From NCBI GenBank assembly GCA_049965815.1, contig JBMFVV010000034.1, forward strand, positions 1 to 7,709: a DNA stretch of 7,709 bases. The letters are read 5' to 3'. This DNA comes from GCA-001856825 sp049965815. GTDB lineage: Archaea > Thermoplasmatota > Thermoplasmata > Thermoplasmatales > GCA-001856825. The position numbers were made by a program, and so were the translations under genes. The notes below the pieces were generated by a model. It was given only the letters and a program-made list of their open reading frames with translations, made no database searches and was not told where the DNA came from. Below are positions 6,944-7,709 of this stretch, piece after piece (within the stretch, counting starts at the first letter, position 1; every line of letters starts with the position of its first letter).

Positions 6944-6985
6944 CCTCTCGCCAATCGATTATTCCTATATTAAGATATTCTAAAA
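6944..6985 (-). promoter_or_regulatory. arsB promoter and ribosome binding site
   Basis: On the minus strand an AT-rich block (about 6985-6964) contains ATTTTAGAATAT and CTTAATATAG, two overlapping TATA candidates. The upstream one would give a start site near 6953 and keep the SD AGAGG (6948-6944) in the mRNA; the downstream one would not. I see no clear ArsR-type inverted repeat here. Confidence 0.4.
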
Positions 6986-7276
6986 TGCGATCAATACTAA
7001 ATCCACACTGTTCCAAATGAAACGACCTAACTGGAATATTAGCACACACAAATTGTAATGAGCTATGAGTAGAAAATGAGCGCCGGGATAGATTCCTAAT
7101 GTACTTGAACTTTGGAAGCTTGAGCATCATTTACTCCTTCAAATTTCTATGGCTTTGCCCTGGAACATGTCCATTTGAAAGATGCAGGAAAAAAATTAGA
7201 GATATTCTTCTCAATGGAGATGAAGGGCGTTCAAGCGCATGTCAAATGCCGGCCTTCAATGACATTAATACCCTTC

Positions 7277-7336
7277 CGTTCCCAGTACTGTCTATAGAAC
7301 TTAGAGTGCTCTAATACTGGGAGTGAGATATTTTTT
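7277..7336 (+). terminator. branched palindrome followed by six T, terminator-like
   Basis: The outer arms 7277-7287 and 7315-7325 pair over 11 positions (nine Watson-Crick, two G-T), including perfect CCCAGTA/TACTGGG. Inside lie two further palindromes, TCTATAGA (7291-7298) and TTAGAG-TG-CTCTAA (7301-7314), so the RNA could form a branched structure. T6 at 7331-7336 follows on the + strand. This resembles a terminator for a + strand transcript, although no confident + gene precedes it. Confidence 0.35.
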
Positions 7337-7365
7337 AGTCAGGAATAATGCTGCTGGCATTCACT

Positions 7366-7557
7366 TTATTCAATAACATCGTATTCTTGTAGAGGGCCTT
7401 CAAAACCGCAGTCCGGACAAACTATTGTTGCTCCATGGCTGACGAGATATTGTGCTCTTGCTCCGGCGGGGCCCTGCATGGGATAATAACCCCAGGTGGG
7501 TTCCTTGTAGACCTCACCGCACCTTCGGCATCTGATGTGTTTCTTTATCTCCCTCAG
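7366..7557 (-). CDS. small zinc-ribbon protein, apparent CTG start or broken 5' end
   Basis: The frame encodes 63 residues with two cysteine pairs: CRRC (10-13) near the N-terminus and CPDC (47-50). They bracket a Gly/Tyr/Pro-rich middle (TWGYYPMQGPAGARAQYL), a layout expected for a treble-clef or zinc-ribbon metal site. The codons resemble those of neighbouring genes. I do not recognise the family. The start is odd: the only upstream in-frame ATG (7578) is followed six codons later by TAG (7560-7558), and the next codon is CTG. A TATA box centred near 7585 puts the transcription start about 26-28 nt downstream, at the CTG, which would suit a leaderless CTG start. The alternatives are a nonsense mutation making this a pseudogene, a sequencing error, or a misplaced start. 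Protein likely real; start uncertain. Confidence 0.6.
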   Translation of the reverse strand: MREIKKHIRCRRCGEVYKEPTWGYYPMQGPAGARAQYLVSHGATIVCPDCGFEGPLQEYDVIE

Positions 7558-7578
7558 CTAACTCAAGAAGAATTCCAT

Positions 7579-7590
7579 TAAAATATATTT
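7579..7590 (-). promoter_or_regulatory. TATA box upstream of the zinc-ribbon gene
   Basis: AAATATATTTTA (7590-7579, minus strand) is a strong TATA match centred near 7585. It directly abuts the ATG at 7578, so that ATG would lie upstream of the transcript made from this promoter. A second TATA-like element, GGTTATAAAATC (7636-7625), could produce a longer leader. On the + strand nearby, TTTAGGG is directly repeated (7603-7616). Confidence 0.4.
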
Positions 7591-7637
7591 TGAATTGTTT
7601 GATTTAGGGTTTAGGGGGAATTCCTGATTTTATAACC

Positions 7638-7709
7638 TTAACTCTCCAACTTTTTAGGGAATATGTTGGTCCCGAGCTGTTCGTCCAGCTTGGCGGATGA
7701 TGCGGGTAT
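7638..7709 (-). CDS. C-terminal fragment of an unidentified protein
   Basis: On the minus strand a frame runs in from the right edge for 23 codons to TAA at 7640-7638. The peptide (starting IPASSAKLDEQLG, ending PKKLES) has a polar, lysine-rich end typical of a C-terminus. Its codons (AAG, CTG, GAC, ATA, TTC, GAG) match the neighbouring genes. The same DNA read on the + strand offers an ATG at 7663 with TCG/GCG-rich codons less like this genome, so I prefer the minus reading. The family is not recognised. The zinc-ribbon gene lies just downstream on the same strand. Confidence 0.45.
   Translation of the reverse strand: MPASSAKLDEQLGTNIFPKKLES

Larger units (their letters stand above)
6938..7365. 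other. 428-bp region upstream of arsB without a confident gene
   Basis: The left end is the arsB promoter. A + strand frame at 7099-7314 (71 codons, four cysteines within residues 20-48) is open, but it has no SD, no TATA at the right distance and no recognisable family. It lacks the ArsR winged-helix and metal-site pattern. Its TAA lies inside the palindrome at 7277-7325. The stretch 7322-7365 is the 3' flank of the zinc-ribbon gene and contains a small hairpin, AATGC/GCATT at 7346-7360. The rest looks non-coding. Confidence 0.5.

Noticed and set aside
6696..7130. 144-codon minus-strand frame overlapping the 5' end of arsB
   Set aside because: Most of it is a shifted reading of arsB, whose frame is unambiguous; the upstream part has no family signature.
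7558..7560. TAG read as pyrrolysine in the zinc-ribbon gene
   Set aside because: No pyl genes or other evidence in the window. A non-AUG start or a mutation is simpler, and the TATA position puts the codon at or before the mRNA 5' end.
7663..7709. + strand ATG with AGGGA nearby at the right edge, possible gene start
   Set aside because: Codons are CpG-rich, unlike the neighbours, and the opposite strand gives a more natural C-terminal reading. It cannot be excluded from 47 bases.

Overview
The window looks like chromosome of an AT-rich archaeon, most likely an acidophilic member of the Thermoplasmatales or a close relative. Three things point there. The aldehyde dehydrogenase resembles, from memory, the NADP-dependent D-glyceraldehyde dehydrogenase of Thermoplasma and Picrophilus. 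Several genes have TATA-like AT-rich boxes about 26 nt before a plausible start rather than bacterial -35/-10 pairs. Shine-Dalgarno (SD) motifs appear at only some starts. No search was run, so the lineage is inference.

Layout from left to right. A short C-terminal fragment of a + strand gene (1-108) converges on a − strand pair: a D-glyceraldehyde dehydrogenase (233-1723) and, upstream of it, a 12-helix MFS transporter (1984-3234). The 260 bp between those two hold a TATA box, a perfect SD and a 9-codon ORF. Divergent from the MFS gene runs a + strand set: a short NfeD-like membrane protein (3336-3764), a DsrE-like small protein (3910-4251) and a second MFS transporter that overlaps it (4248-5441). 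The DsrE/MFS pair appears translationally coupled. Convergent with it is arsB (5645-6937, −), a full-length arsenite efflux permease with a GTG start and a good SD. No arsR, arsA or arsC is visible.

The right end is less clear. About 430 bp upstream of arsB holds an unassigned cysteine-containing ORF and a branched palindrome followed by six T. Then comes a small − strand zinc-ribbon protein (7366-7557) whose frame has no usable ATG: the in-frame ATG is cut off by a TAG after six codons, so it probably starts at CTG or is decayed. The last 72 bases look like the C-terminus of another − strand gene.

Together the genes suggest an accessory or metabolic-transport region: sugar-acid oxidation (non-phosphorylative Entner-Doudoroff branch), two MFS carriers of unknown substrate, and arsenite resistance. 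I see no mobile element, CRISPR array, tRNA or rRNA, and no multi-gene defence or biosynthetic system. The unusual items are small: non-canonical starts, a mini-ORF and an unexplained structured intergenic element.
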